This document shows, piece after piece, positions 52,460-61,506 of a stretch of DNA of 64,000 nt. Each line of letters begins with the position of its first letter. Positions within the stretch are counted from its first letter, which is position 1. Under the pieces are notes generated by a model. The model saw only the letters and a program-made list of their open reading frames with translations, did no database searches and was not told the origin of the DNA. Source of the DNA: Butyrivibrio sp. LC3010. GTDB taxonomy: Bacteria; Bacillota; Clostridia; Lachnospirales; Lachnospiraceae. The translations under genes and the position numbers were made by a program. The stretch spans positions 186,001 to 250,000 of the forward strand of contig NZ_AUJU01000001.1 in NCBI RefSeq assembly GCF_000424385.1, in the 5' to 3' direction.

Positions 52460-54079
52460 ATGCAGATTAAACTGAATAATTCAAATATAGTTTTATTGCT
52501 TCCAAGGGGATATGGACAGGTTGATAATGGTGAAGCCTTATATGGAGTTATGTATCATGTAAGAAAAGCCAATGATATACAGATGTTTCAGAATATAGCG
52601 GCAAGATCATATGGGAATACTGTGATTTCACATATTTCACGTGAAGAGGCAATGCCGTTTGATAAAGAGGCATTGATCAGTCAGATACATGCAAATCTTA
52701 GTGACAATCAGGGACTCATTGAGGTTGAAACAGGGAAGAACCCTAGAGGCTTTGAGTATGTATATAGCATTATAAAGACCTACCATCAGGATTGGTTGAA
52801 TGTAAATTATTGTTTAAGGATGAATATTAAAAATGGGAATGAGATCATTGATGTAACAGGTAGCTTCTTTGAAATTATCATGACGGGCGAGCGTAGTGCA
52901 ATGGGATGGAATTTTGCCATGAATGCAGGGTTCGAACGTGATCAGAATAATAAAGGCGAATTAACTCAGATCAAAGGATGGGCTGAGGATCCATATGATC
53001 CAAACTTTACAAGAGGGTGCCTTATGATTATGCCTGAGCGCCCAGGGTTAGATGGCTTATTTCCGTATGATCCTCTTTCTCAGGCCAGAGAACTTGTTTT
53101 GGCATTAACTGAAGACTCATATTATAAAACAAGAGATGAGATAGAAGCTGAAAGTAAAAAAGATACAAGCAAGAAGGATAAGAAAGCAGCAAAGCAATCG
53201 CCTGATGGTTCAGAGGAAAGAGAAGAGGATAAAGAGGATCCCAAGGAAGTATATAAGATGCTCTTTAGCAAAGACGTTTCTCGAAATGGAGCATATAAGG
53301 TAGAAATAGCAGATGGTCCAGAGAATAAGGGTAAGTTTGGAATTAAACTTCCGGATATAAAAGCTATCGATTTATCTAAGACAGCTACTATGGCAAAAGA
53401 TGGAATAAAGTCAGCTGTAAGCAAAACAGCATCAGAACTCGATAAAGTAAAGACTCCGTTTGAGATACCAGATGATTTCAGATGCAAGTTGAATAAACCA
53501 ATGCCTAAGGAACTTCCAGGCTGGGGAAAACGGCAGTATATAGGTTTTGGGAAACACTCTTTTGCAACTAGTGCACTTATTATGAGTTGGCCTGTAACGG
53601 AGACGGAATCATTACCATTGGGTGATGAACAGGGAATTATAAATCAGTTTCATCAAGAGGGAAATGAAAACCTGGGGCTTATTGCAGCTAAGTGCGGACT
53701 TACCCCTAAGGGAAACCGATATGCATATACAATAAGAAAAATGATGTTCTTTGATGAGGAAGGTAATCCACAAGGACCGATGGATTATGAGCTTAACTTG
53801 AATATTAGGGTTAATGGAAAAATCCATTTTATGAATGGCTCATTCCAGCCGGAAGAGGATCTTGAAGGAATAAGGGGAAGTGCACTAGGTATTATGGAAC
53901 GTGGTAGCAGTGAATTATTACTTAATGCCGAACACTGGGCACGGGATCCATACGATGCTTCATATAAGAAGGGGCTACTTATGACATGGGAAGAAGACGA
54001 AAAGTTTGATGGACTTTTCCCATATCACCCTTTGTCCGAAATGAGAAGATTTGTTAAATATGTGATTGAGAATAACTAA
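52460..54079 (+). CDS. Protein with two copies of an unrecognised domain
   Basis: 539 aa from the ATG at 52460, with GGAGG 8 nt upstream. Domain 1 (about 1-215) and domain 2 (about 325-535) are related: each has a beta-rich core and ends in WAEDPYDPNFTRGCLM...DGLFPYDPLSQARE or HWARDPYDASYKKGLLM...DGLFPYHPLSEMRR. They are joined by a charged, Lys-rich linker (KKDTSKKDKKAAKQ and helices after it). No signal peptide. No known family. First gene of the second cargo operon. Confidence 0.6.
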   Translation: MQIKLNNSNIVLLLPRGYGQVDNGEALYGVMYHVRKANDIQMFQNIAARSYGNTVISHISREEAMPFDKEALISQIHANLSDNQGLIEVETGKNPRGFEYVYSIIKTYHQDWLNVNYCLRMNIKNGNEIIDVTGSFFEIIMTGERSAMGWNFAMNAGFERDQNNKGELTQIKGWAEDPYDPNFTRGCLMIMPERPGLDGLFPYDPLSQARELVLALTEDSYYKTRDEIEAESKKDTSKKDKKAAKQSPDGSEEREEDKEDPKEVYKMLFSKDVSRNGAYKVEIADGPENKGKFGIKLPDIKAIDLSKTATMAKDGIKSAVSKTASELDKVKTPFEIPDDFRCKLNKPMPKELPGWGKRQYIGFGKHSFATSALIMSWPVTETESLPLGDEQGIINQFHQEGNENLGLIAAKCGLTPKGNRYAYTIRKMMFFDEEGNPQGPMDYELNLNIRVNGKIHFMNGSFQPEEDLEGIRGSALGIMERGSSELLLNAEHWARDPYDASYKKGLLMTWEEDEKFDGLFPYHPLSEMRRFVKYVIENN

Positions 54080-54099
54080 CCGTTTGTCTGGGAGTAAAT

Positions 54100-55071
54100 A
54101 TGGAAGAGATTAAAGGAGATAAGATTTCTCGAATACTTGATCTTTATACGAAGCTCATGGATGGCTGTGTTATTTATAAATCTGAAGAAGCACTTAGCCA
54201 TGGTGTTAATGAAAGAAGTATCCAGCGTGATATTGATGATATCCGGTGCTATTTGGAGGATGATGCATCTGAGCGAGGCTATATAAACTCAGTAATCTAT
54301 GATCGGGAGAAAAAAGGATATCGGCTAGAGCAGATTTACAAGATTAGGCTGACAAATAGTGAGGTGCTTGCTATTTGCAAAATTCTTTTGGACAGTCGTG
54401 CATTTACTAAGAAAGAAATGAAGGATATTCTTGATAGATTAGTGAATTGCTGTGCACCAAAGGTAAACCAGGACCTTGTATATGATCTTATAAAGAATGA
54501 GGAATACCATTATGTTGAACTCAGACATAAGAAAGCTTTTATTGATGTGTTATGGGAAGCTGGGATGGCAATCCGAGCTTGCCATTATGTTGAGATAAAG
54601 TATGAGCGTCTTAAAGATAAGAAGAATGTAAATCGTAAACTTAAGCCTGTATCCATAATGTTTTCAGAGTATTATTTTTACCTCATTGCATTTATTGATG
54701 ATGAAGACGAGGCCCGTCAGGACTTTGATGTTTTAAATGATGCCTTTCCTACAATATACAGAGTGGATAGAATAAAAAAAATAAAGACATTGGAAGAACG
54801 ATTTGAGATGCCTTACGCAAGCAGATTCGAAGAAGGTGAATTTAGGAAAAGAGTGCAGTTTATGTATGGCGGCAAATTACAAAAAGTCAGATTTCGGTAC
54901 ACAGGACCTGATGTGGATGCAGTTCTTGATAGATTGCCAACGGCAGAGATTGTTGATGAGGATGAAGAAGGCTACGAACTGAAAGCAGAGGTTTTTGGTA
55001 AAGGAATAGATATGTGGATTAGAAGTCAGGGAGATTATATTACGATGCTAGAAGGAGGAACTGACAGATGA
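54100..55071 (+). CDS. WYL-domain transcription regulator
   Basis: 323 aa. N-terminal winged helix (KISRILDLYTKLMDG, RSIQRDIDDIRCYLED), then a WYL ligand-binding domain (CHYVEIKYERLKDKKN, PVSIMFSEYYFYLIAFID, YRVDRIKKIKTLEERFEMP) and a C-terminal extension. WYL proteins often respond to nucleotide or DNA-damage signals and regulate defence or phage genes. Its stop overlaps the next start (ATGA). Likely controls the operon in which it lies. Confidence 0.88.
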   Translation: MEEIKGDKISRILDLYTKLMDGCVIYKSEEALSHGVNERSIQRDIDDIRCYLEDDASERGYINSVIYDREKKGYRLEQIYKIRLTNSEVLAICKILLDSRAFTKKEMKDILDRLVNCCAPKVNQDLVYDLIKNEEYHYVELRHKKAFIDVLWEAGMAIRACHYVEIKYERLKDKKNVNRKLKPVSIMFSEYYFYLIAFIDDEDEARQDFDVLNDAFPTIYRVDRIKKIKTLEERFEMPYASRFEEGEFRKRVQFMYGGKLQKVRFRYTGPDVDAVLDRLPTAEIVDEDEEGYELKAEVFGKGIDMWIRSQGDYITMLEGGTDR

Positions 55072-56447
55072 TAGGCGCAATAATAGGAGATGTTTCTGGA
55101 TCTCGTTATGAAAGACTAAATCATAAATCAAAAGAATTTGAATTACTCGATAAAAGATGTCATCCCACAGATGATACTATTATGTCTCTTGCAGTGGCTA
55201 AGGCTATCCTGGAATGCGAAGGAAATTGGGAAGATCTTTCAGAAAAAGCAGTATCTGCAATGCAGGAATTGGGCCGAGCATATAAGAATGCTGGATATGG
55301 AAAATCTTTCATTGGTTGGTTGTCAGAAGATAATCCAAAACCGTATGACAGCTATGGCAATGGAGCTGCAATGAGAGTAGGCCCATGTGGATATGCTGCA
55401 ACCAATATTCCCGAGGTAAAAGAATTGTCTGCTGCAGTTACAAAGATTAGTCACAATCATCCTGAAGGAATGAAAGGTGCTGAGGCAACTGCTATTGCCG
55501 TTTTTATGGCGAAAAGTGGTAGGAGCAAGGATGAAATAAAGGGATATATCGAAGAATATTATTACAAAATAGATTTTACGCTTGATCAGATAAGGGCTTC
55601 ATATAAATTTGATTCTTCATGTCAGGGATCTGTGCCAGTGGCTCTTGAGGCTTTTTTTGAAGCAAGTGATTTCGAGGATGCTGTTAGAAATGCAATTTCA
55701 GTAGGCGGTGACAGTGATACGATTGCAACAATTGCAGGAGTGATAGCTGAGGCATTCTATGGAATTCCCGAAGGAATAATCGAAGCAGCTACAGATTACT
55801 TAGATAGTCGTCAGATGGAGATTCTTTATTATTTTGAAAAAATGTATACTTCTAAAGCGCTTGATTTAGATGGCAAAGCAACAAGGACTGTGTTTGAGGT
55901 AATTGATGACTGTGTAGACAAGGTAATACCGGCTGGAACATCAATAACTGCAGAATGTGATGAAGATGGAAATATTATTCACGCCCAGGTAGATGAATCT
56001 GTTATGAAGCCGGATTTTAGTTCCTTTGATAAACGGGATATAGGAAAAGAGGCAAAAGAAATACTGTCTAAAGCCGGTTCAGATTTGACTAAGGTTGGGA
56101 AAAAAGCAGGCAAAAAAGCAGGAAAAGGTATATTGACAGCAGCTAGGTCTATGAAAGATACCATAGATAAAACTAAAGAAATGGCAGCTGCAAAAGCAAT
56201 TAATTGCTATGCCATTGCAACAGAAAATACAGAAGATACGGAATCTACTATGTACGCCGTAAGTGTTTTGCAAAAAGCTGGATTTGACGCAAAGATACAT
56301 GTCGCACAAGGCACGATGTTCGGATATGTTTTTGCAAAAGGCGAGGATTATGAAAAGGCTGCAAAATTGTTGGAAGATGTAAAAGGAGTGTCTTTAAATG
56401 CCAATCCAGTGGATAAAGTAATGGCTGAAATGATAAGAAAACACTAG
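55068..56447 (+). CDS. ADP-ribosylglycohydrolase with extra C-terminal module
   Basis: 459 aa. Residues 1-260 are an ADP-ribosylglycohydrolase (DraG/ARH, PF03747): MIGAIIGDVSGSRYE, HPTDDTIMSLAVA with the metal-binding Asp pair, HNHPEGMKGAEATA, and GGDSDTIATIAGVIAEAFYG near 213. It removes ADP-ribose from proteins or nucleic acids. The remaining 200 residues are unusual: a Gly/Lys-rich helical linker (KKAGKKAGKG) and a small alpha/beta domain (NCYAIATENTEDTESTMYAVSVLQKAGF). Overlaps the WYL gene; 11-bp gap to the next. Confidence 0.88.
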   Translation: MIGAIIGDVSGSRYERLNHKSKEFELLDKRCHPTDDTIMSLAVAKAILECEGNWEDLSEKAVSAMQELGRAYKNAGYGKSFIGWLSEDNPKPYDSYGNGAAMRVGPCGYAATNIPEVKELSAAVTKISHNHPEGMKGAEATAIAVFMAKSGRSKDEIKGYIEEYYYKIDFTLDQIRASYKFDSSCQGSVPVALEAFFEASDFEDAVRNAISVGGDSDTIATIAGVIAEAFYGIPEGIIEAATDYLDSRQMEILYYFEKMYTSKALDLDGKATRTVFEVIDDCVDKVIPAGTSITAECDEDGNIIHAQVDESVMKPDFSSFDKRDIGKEAKEILSKAGSDLTKVGKKAGKKAGKGILTAARSMKDTIDKTKEMAAAKAINCYAIATENTEDTESTMYAVSVLQKAGFDAKIHVAQGTMFGYVFAKGEDYEKAAKLLEDVKGVSLNANPVDKVMAEMIRKH

Positions 56448-56458
56448 GAGGTACGGAT

Positions 56459-57463
56459 ATGTCCTACAAAATAGGATCATTTAATGTCCGAAATCTATCT
56501 TTCGGTGCTGGCGCAAGTAGAGATCTTGATTTGATGGCTGGCATAATAAAAGAATTTGATGTTATTGCCCTTCAGGAAGTACTGAGCGAAGGAAAGATTC
56601 TAGAGGGAATAACTGTAAGTGATGTTTCGGGGCAAGCTATGGCCTATGAATATTCATTAAGGAGTAGGCTTGGTGATAATTGGGATATGTGCTGGTTGGA
56701 TCCCAAAACTGATAGTAAATGGTATCCATACACCGGGGATGATTCCAGAGGGGAAGGATATGCTTTTCTTTGGAGGAAAGATAAATTCAAGTGCCCATTG
56801 AATGAGCATGGAAAAGTAGTAAGACCAAGAATAATACATCAGTATAAAACAGATAGTTCCAGAGGCGAAATGAAGTTAATCAGGGATCCTGGATATGCGA
56901 GATTACAGCTCGTTGATATGCCCAATGCTGAAATCAGGCTTATTACAACGCATATTGTTTATAAGAAGCCTAGTGAAGATAATTTGTCAAAGGCAATTGA
57001 TTTTGGATCTTATGTCATGAGGCAAAATGAGTTTAATGTACTGGCGCGAAGCATATATACATCTGTGAGTGAGGATCATAACGATATCAATTGTATTGTC
57101 CCGTACACGATTATACTGGGAGATTATAACCTTAATTTATTTTCAAGTGGAGCAGGTTCGCCTTTTGTGCCGGCAGTTATGGTAGTAGATTCAAAAAAGA
57201 GAATCTTAGGTACAGAAGGAGAAATGAAGAACGGATTCTATTTTATGCATACTACACAGGCTGATTTATCCACTGTAAATAAAGATGCTGATAATTATGC
57301 AAGCAATTATGATCATTTTACATTTGATGAGCGAACGAAGAATAGTATTGTTGAGGCAACACCGCACAGAGTTAATGCAGTGGAAAGGGCAGGAGACTTT
57401 AAAACATACAAAGACAAAGTCTCAGATCATATACCAGTAATGCTTGAAATAAGCATGAAATGA
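56459..57463 (+). CDS. Endonuclease/exonuclease/phosphatase-fold protein
   Basis: 334 aa. DNase I-like fold: KIGSFNVRNLSF at the N-terminus, the metal-binding Glu in IALQEVL near 40, a GDYNLN near 221 with the Asp-x-Asn pair, and SDHIPVML near the C-terminus (catalytic His). Could be a nuclease, a lipid phosphatase or a cyclic-nucleotide phosphodiesterase. No signal peptide. GGAGGTACGGAT before the ATG. Confidence 0.87.
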   Translation: MSYKIGSFNVRNLSFGAGASRDLDLMAGIIKEFDVIALQEVLSEGKILEGITVSDVSGQAMAYEYSLRSRLGDNWDMCWLDPKTDSKWYPYTGDDSRGEGYAFLWRKDKFKCPLNEHGKVVRPRIIHQYKTDSSRGEMKLIRDPGYARLQLVDMPNAEIRLITTHIVYKKPSEDNLSKAIDFGSYVMRQNEFNVLARSIYTSVSEDHNDINCIVPYTIILGDYNLNLFSSGAGSPFVPAVMVVDSKKRILGTEGEMKNGFYFMHTTQADLSTVNKDADNYASNYDHFTFDERTKNSIVEATPHRVNAVERAGDFKTYKDKVSDHIPVMLEISMK

Positions 57464-57476
57464 GGAGGTAACGAAG

Positions 57477-59774
57477 ATGAGCGATAACACATATGAGATT
57501 CAGGATCAATTAAAAGCGGCATATGCATTAAACATGTGTACTGTATCTGTATCTCAGATAGTAGATTATAACGATGAATATATACTGGAGCAGGAATACG
57601 AGGCAATACTTAATAATCTGAACCTTGAGCAGATGCCAAAGGATGAGGCTCTTCTAAATATTCTTGTTAAGCTGCTTAATGTAATTACATTTTTCAGAAT
57701 AGATAAGGTTAAGAGGGCTCAAATAGAGAAGAAATATCAGCGCAGGATAAAAAACGCCATTTGGTCTGCTGTTCCCAATATCGGGGTTATTGTGGCTGGA
57801 GATCCTGTGACAGTGGGATTATCACTTGCGACACAGGTTGGCATTGGCTATATGAATTACAGGAGAGAAAAGGCTGATGCATTAGCTGATAAAGAAGATT
57901 CTGAGGTAGAGCTTAGAATTACTGCAATGGAACAGTTTAATGCTTTAAGGAGGGAACTGTTTACTACAGCTTGGAGACTTGCTGATGAATATAACTTCCC
58001 GGATAAATACAGATTAACTGAGCGTCAGATAACTCAATATAATGAGATACTTATGGATCCTGACGAAATAAGGAAATATGAGCGCTTATCAGCTGTTAAG
58101 GATAATTTTGAAGCATATCTTCCGTTTTGGTATTTTATGGGGCATTCAGCGAAGTATATTGCAGAGGACAAGGATAATGGACTGGATTCAAACGCTAGAG
58201 ACTACTATATAAGTCAGGCAAAGGAAAACTTTGAGAAATATGAGAGCCTTAATTCCTTTAATATTCTGAGAGAGGATGAACTAACTGCTTCATTTGCGCT
58301 CGAATATGTAGATTTGCTTTTATTGGAGGAAAATCCTGACCAGGAAAAAATCATAAGACTTATCGAAACAGCTGTGAAGATGGCTGGAAATGCAAATGAC
58401 ATACTTGAACTTTGTGCAGTGTCTTATCTAAAAGTAGGACAAACTGATAATGCAGAAAAACTTCTCAGAATATTGGTAAATGAAAACTACAATACAGCTA
58501 CAAACGCTAAGCTTTTGAGCAGAATATATGTTAGTGAATATCTGAAAGGTACCAATCCGTTGGCAAAGACGCAGTATGGTATTTTGGCTTCAAGAGTGAC
58601 ACCTGCATGGCTTTTCCCTATGCCTGATAATAGAGCAGATGATCTTATGCTTCAGGATAAGGAACTCCAGGACAAGTATATTTCAGAGCAACGTTTTGCT
58701 CTTCAGAAGGAATATGGGGATGTTATAAATCAGTTCATTGAAAAAAACATTGTTATGTTCAATAAGATTATTCCTATCCCGGTAAGGGATGCTAATGATG
58801 AGTATTTTACTAATTCAGAGACAGCTATTAAGAGAAGACGCCAAGATGTTTATGACGCGTTGGAGAGCGATAGGGGAAATGAGTACAGGCAACAAATAAA
58901 GGAATCTGGATACAGATTTAGGTACATAGAACTAATCAATGAAATGCTTAATGCACTTGACGAGCTGAGAGTCTTCCGTGATAACAGTGATAAGGAAAGC
59001 ATGATTCAGCTTATTAAGACAAATCTTTCTGATTCAAGTGGAGAACTAAAAGAAATCCAAGAAAAGCTTAATCGCAATGATGCATTCTCTATTATTGATT
59101 ATGAAAAGATCCAAAAAAGCCTGTCTTTCCAAAGATTGACGAAAGAGTTCTTTGATGTTCTTAAGGATAAAATACTTCAGAGCATAGGAAGTATTGAAAC
59201 CCTTGATGATTTAGATGATGTTGAATTGGATATTGTACAGTTTTGTAGAAAACATGATCTGGAAGAGCGTAATCCTAATCCAAAAGGGAAAATAGCACAG
59301 TCTGTTCATGATAAGGAAAGTGATTATATTTCTCAGGACATTTTAGGTGAGGATGAACGTGATGAAAGCTTTAGCAAAGTAGCATTTGAAAAAATGCTAG
59401 TTGCAGTTAGAGATGCTGCGGATGGTATCGTAGAGGATGGAAGTAAAATGAATCTTCTTATCCGGGGAGATAAAGAATTCGAGCTGTATTTCAAAAATGT
59501 GAAATTAAGGGGAGATGCCTTTAAGACTAAGACATTAGCAATACTTGATGATCACTCCTTTGCTAATTCGGATTTGTTCATTACATGTGATGGTGTAGTG
59601 CCGGTAAAGAGAAGCAAAGTGGAGGGACTGAAAGCTTTTAGTAAGATTGAGTACCAAGGCAAGAGTCTTAATCTTGGTTGGCCTGAAGAATATTCAAATC
59701 GCGCCGTTAATCTAGGTAATCTATATAGCTTACTTGAGAAACTTGGTAATATTAGAAAGAACTCAAAAGCATAA
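57477..59774 (+). CDS. Large TPR-like helical protein
   Basis: 765 aa. GAGGAGGTAACGAAG precedes the ATG. A hydrophobic segment (NIGVIVAGDPVTVGLSLATQVGIGYM, about 102-127) may insert in a membrane. The middle part has repeats of TPR-like helices (ELCAVSYLKVGQTDNAEKLLRILV). The C-terminal region (from about 620) is beta-rich (LFITCDGVVPVKRSK). No catalytic motif recognised. Last gene of the second cargo operon. Possibly a scaffold or sensor. Low homology expected outside this locus. Confidence 0.6.
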   Translation: MSDNTYEIQDQLKAAYALNMCTVSVSQIVDYNDEYILEQEYEAILNNLNLEQMPKDEALLNILVKLLNVITFFRIDKVKRAQIEKKYQRRIKNAIWSAVPNIGVIVAGDPVTVGLSLATQVGIGYMNYRREKADALADKEDSEVELRITAMEQFNALRRELFTTAWRLADEYNFPDKYRLTERQITQYNEILMDPDEIRKYERLSAVKDNFEAYLPFWYFMGHSAKYIAEDKDNGLDSNARDYYISQAKENFEKYESLNSFNILREDELTASFALEYVDLLLLEENPDQEKIIRLIETAVKMAGNANDILELCAVSYLKVGQTDNAEKLLRILVNENYNTATNAKLLSRIYVSEYLKGTNPLAKTQYGILASRVTPAWLFPMPDNRADDLMLQDKELQDKYISEQRFALQKEYGDVINQFIEKNIVMFNKIIPIPVRDANDEYFTNSETAIKRRRQDVYDALESDRGNEYRQQIKESGYRFRYIELINEMLNALDELRVFRDNSDKESMIQLIKTNLSDSSGELKEIQEKLNRNDAFSIIDYEKIQKSLSFQRLTKEFFDVLKDKILQSIGSIETLDDLDDVELDIVQFCRKHDLEERNPNPKGKIAQSVHDKESDYISQDILGEDERDESFSKVAFEKMLVAVRDAADGIVEDGSKMNLLIRGDKEFELYFKNVKLRGDAFKTKTLAILDDHSFANSDLFITCDGVVPVKRSKVEGLKAFSKIEYQGKSLNLGWPEEYSNRAVNLGNLYSLLEKLGNIRKNSKA

Positions 59775-59799
59775 GTTCAATAGATAGAAATATAACGTT

Positions 59800-60035
59800 T
59801 TTTCAGTTGGGAATATTTCGGGAAATACTGGTACGAAATCAGGAAAAACTGGGAAGGTTATAGGGTTTTTTTATCAAAATTACTGTGTTATATTTACAAT
59901 GGACAAAGCGATAGGGAAAAACAAAAAACACTTCCCCGGTCGCCGAGTCCATTTTCTTTTGCAAAAGAATAACGGTAAATGAAGCGTCAGCTTGTGACTG
60001 TGAAATGCAGTTGCAGGTCTGGCGCTTTTCTTTTG
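59800..60035 (+). other. Spacer between cargo and element backbone: short repeats and a terminator hairpin
   Basis: Bases 59775-60103 hold no gene on either strand. Short direct repeats GGGAATATTTCGGGAAATACTGG and GGAAAAACTGGG occur at about 59808-59855. At 59981-60035 AAGCGTCAG pairs with CTGGCGCTT and is followed by TTCTTTT. A related hairpin is at 61234. The spacer is a likely boundary of the cargo. Confidence 0.5.
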
Positions 60036-60103
60036 CCCAAAATCAGACAGCCAGCGGATGACGATCCAGGGCATACTACAACAAAAGAAAGGATAACACA
60101 TTT

Positions 60104-61183
60104 ATGGATTATGAAAATTTCAAAGAAAGGTTCGTGGAGGACCTGAAGGATAAGCTTTACGAGAAAGGAATTGAGGCAGATGTTTCAGTAAACACTGTGA
60201 ACAAGCTGAACGACAGCTACGAGGCAGTGACGATCAAGCCGGTTGATGATCAGGTCGGTGTGAACATCTCACTTAATAAGTGCTACGGGGCATATGAAGA
60301 TGGAACTGACTACAACGAGGTTGTTGATAAGACATCGCAGCTTGTTGCAGACAGTCTTGAGAATAAGCCTGAGGTCGATATGGCAACACTTACTGATTAT
60401 GACAAGATGAAGGACAAGCTTGTGATGGAGGTTGTTTCAGCTGAGACCAACAAGGATCTGCTTGAGACGGTTCCTCATAAGGACATCGAGGACATGGCTG
60501 TGGTTTACCGCTTCGTTCTTAATTCTGATGTTGAGGGCAGAGCATCAATCCTTGCTACTAATCAGATGATTGAGAACTTCGGAATCACGGCTGATCAGCT
60601 CCATGCTGATGCACTGGAGAATGCGCCTCGAATCAAGCCTGTTGAGATCAAGGGCATGGGCGAAGTACTTGCCGAGATGATGGGAATTGAGCAGGCTGAG
60701 ATGATGGGACTTTATCCTGTAAGACCTGAGGATGAGCAGATATTCGTAGCATCCGTACCTGATAAGGTGCACGGTGCCGGAGTTCTTGCTTACCAGGATT
60801 TCATGGATCAGGCTGCAGAAAGGGCTGGTGGAGATTTCTACATTTTACCTTCGAGCATTCATGAAATTCTCATCGTTCCTGACAACGGAAAGATGGGACT
60901 TCCTGAGCTTGAGAATATGGTAAAAGAGGTAAATGCCACTCAGGTATCACCTCAGGATAAGCTTACTGATAACGTATACCACTACGATTCACAAGCCAAG
61001 ATCTTCGAGCTTGGTGAGAAGTTTGTGGAACGTCAGGCTGAGCGTGAGGAGCAGGACATCGACAAAGAGGAAAAGGGCTCTGTTCTTGGTGAGCTTAAAG
61101 CCAAGAAAGAAGAGGTTTCCAAGACTCCTAAGAAGGATGCTGTAGATAAGGCATCTAAGACCAAGGGCGGCGAAGCAATTTGA
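60104..61183 (+). CDS. DUF5688 family protein of the conjugative element
   Basis: 359 aa. The pattern NFKERFVEDLKDKLYEKGI, ITADQLHADALENAPR and SSIHEILIVPDNG is typical of DUF5688, found in Lachnospiraceae and Clostridia conjugative elements. No signal peptide. Acidic, Lys-rich tail (ELKAKKEEVSKTPKK). AAAGGATAACACATTT precedes the ATG. Function unknown. Codon use resembles core genes much more than the cargo. Confidence 0.85.
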   Translation: MDYENFKERFVEDLKDKLYEKGIEADVSVNTVNKLNDSYEAVTIKPVDDQVGVNISLNKCYGAYEDGTDYNEVVDKTSQLVADSLENKPEVDMATLTDYDKMKDKLVMEVVSAETNKDLLETVPHKDIEDMAVVYRFVLNSDVEGRASILATNQMIENFGITADQLHADALENAPRIKPVEIKGMGEVLAEMMGIEQAEMMGLYPVRPEDEQIFVASVPDKVHGAGVLAYQDFMDQAAERAGGDFYILPSSIHEILIVPDNGKMGLPELENMVKEVNATQVSPQDKLTDNVYHYDSQAKIFELGEKFVERQAEREEQDIDKEEKGSVLGELKAKKEEVSKTPKKDAVDKASKTKGGEAI

Positions 61184-61233
61184 CCGCCCTGCTCCAGGTA
61201 TTGTTACTAATCAAATAATAGCTGATGGGCTAT

Positions 61234-61276
61234 GAAGCGTCAGGCTGTGAGTATACCTCCGGTTTGGCGCTTTTTT
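61234..61276 (+). terminator. Terminator hairpin after DUF5688 gene
   Basis: AAGCGTCAGG pairs with GTTTGGCGCTT with a T run (TTTTTT). Nearly the same stem as at 59981-60035, so a repeated terminator of the element. Confidence 0.75.
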
Positions 61277-61298
61277 GATGCCCGGAAAGGATAGAAAA

Positions 61299-61502
61299 AT
61301 GTCAAAAACAATCGTAGACGTAAAATCAGGAACCCCCAGAACAGTTACAAGATCAGTGATCGGTCAGAAGGAGCCACTTCCTCATCCCAAGAATTGTAGT
61401 CATGAATGCCCCTACGGATATGGCAGAGCTTTCTGCTGGCCCTGCATGGCAAAGATTATGAATGAGCACAGAGCTGTCACGAAAACTGTACAGGAAGCGT
61501 GA
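61299..61502 (+). CDS. Small Cys-rich protein of the element
   Basis: 67 aa from the ATG at 61299 (GGAAAGGAT upstream); a longer reading from 61275 has no clear site. The core HPKNCSHECPYGYGRAFCWP followed by CMAKIMNEHR contains four Cys that may bind zinc. Such proteins are found in Tn1549-type elements. Stop codon just before the next gene. Confidence 0.7.
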   Translation: MSKTIVDVKSGTPRTVTRSVIGQKEPLPHPKNCSHECPYGYGRAFCWPCMAKIMNEHRAVTKTVQEA

Positions 61503-61506
61503 CACT

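Noticed and set aside
52393..59774. A known abortive-infection or CBASS-type defence system
   Set aside because: No cyclase, Cap, TIR, or ADP-ribosyltransferase motif seen; ARH plus EEP plus WYL does not match a defined system I can name.
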